DNA from: Bdellovibrionales bacterium
GTDB lineage: Bacteria; Bdellovibrionota; UBA1018
Length of the DNA stretch: 14,483 bases
Reading direction: 5' to 3'
Assembly (NCBI GenBank): GCA_018968995.1
Contig: JAGWZD010000025.1
Span: 1 to 14,483, forward strand
This document shows positions 14,235 to 14,483 of the stretch, one piece after another. Made by a program: the position numbers and the translations under genes. The notes below the pieces were generated by a model that worked only from the letters and a program-made list of their open reading frames with translations, was not told where the DNA came from and searched no databases. The number at the start of each line of letters is the position of its first letter. Position 1 is the first letter of the stretch.

Positions 14235-14483
<249 letters not shown>

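Overview
The window (14,483 bases, roughly half G+C by eye) is a dense stretch of bacterial chromosome. It looks like a predatory or related delta-type Gram-negative, most plausibly Bdellovibrionota/Oligoflexia. Three things point there: a CFI-box (Cys-Phe-Ile) sorting-type domain, which I associate with Bdellovibrio-like bacteria; lipoprotein and outer-membrane signals; and the general look of the housekeeping genes. No 16S rRNA or other decisive marker is present, so the assignment is an inference.

Layout, left to right. Plus strand, 1-4542: the 3' part of a large envelope protein (CFI-box region, then a predicted beta-barrel tail), truA (tRNA pseudouridine synthase) and tig (trigger factor), ending in a strong intrinsic terminator. 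Minus strand, 4535-13792: this block reads right to left. It begins with a lipoprotein with a TolB-like propeller, an M28 zinc peptidase domain and a PDZ domain, followed by tRNA-Phe(GAA). Next is a three-gene ABC exporter (ATPase plus two ABC-2 permeases), then a parA-parB pair closed by an intrinsic terminator. It ends with an MscS-family channel and a PilZ-domain protein that converges on tig with an 8-base 3' overlap. Plus strand, 13924 to the end: groES and the 5' part of groEL behind a TTGACA promoter-like sequence.

The most interesting region is the parA-parB locus. A perfect 20-bp palindrome, unlike the canonical parS (TGTTTCACGTGAAACA), occurs three times. Two copies lie directly upstream of the likely parA promoter and one lies inside parA, in the codons of the linker between its DNA-binding and ATPase domains. 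The two upstream copies each extend to a perfect 28-bp palindrome, although their outer arms differ. ParA carries an N-terminal helix-turn-helix-like domain, and ParB has a full CTP-binding box and HTH region. The simplest reading is a self-contained ParABS-type system with a non-canonical centromere or operator, located away from the usual gidAB neighbourhood.

No gene-free stretch exceeds 300 bases. The largest gaps are 11075-11272, which holds the tRNA; 8267-8437, which holds the palindromes and the parA promoter region; and 13793-13923, which holds the divergent promoters for the peptidase lipoprotein and groES.
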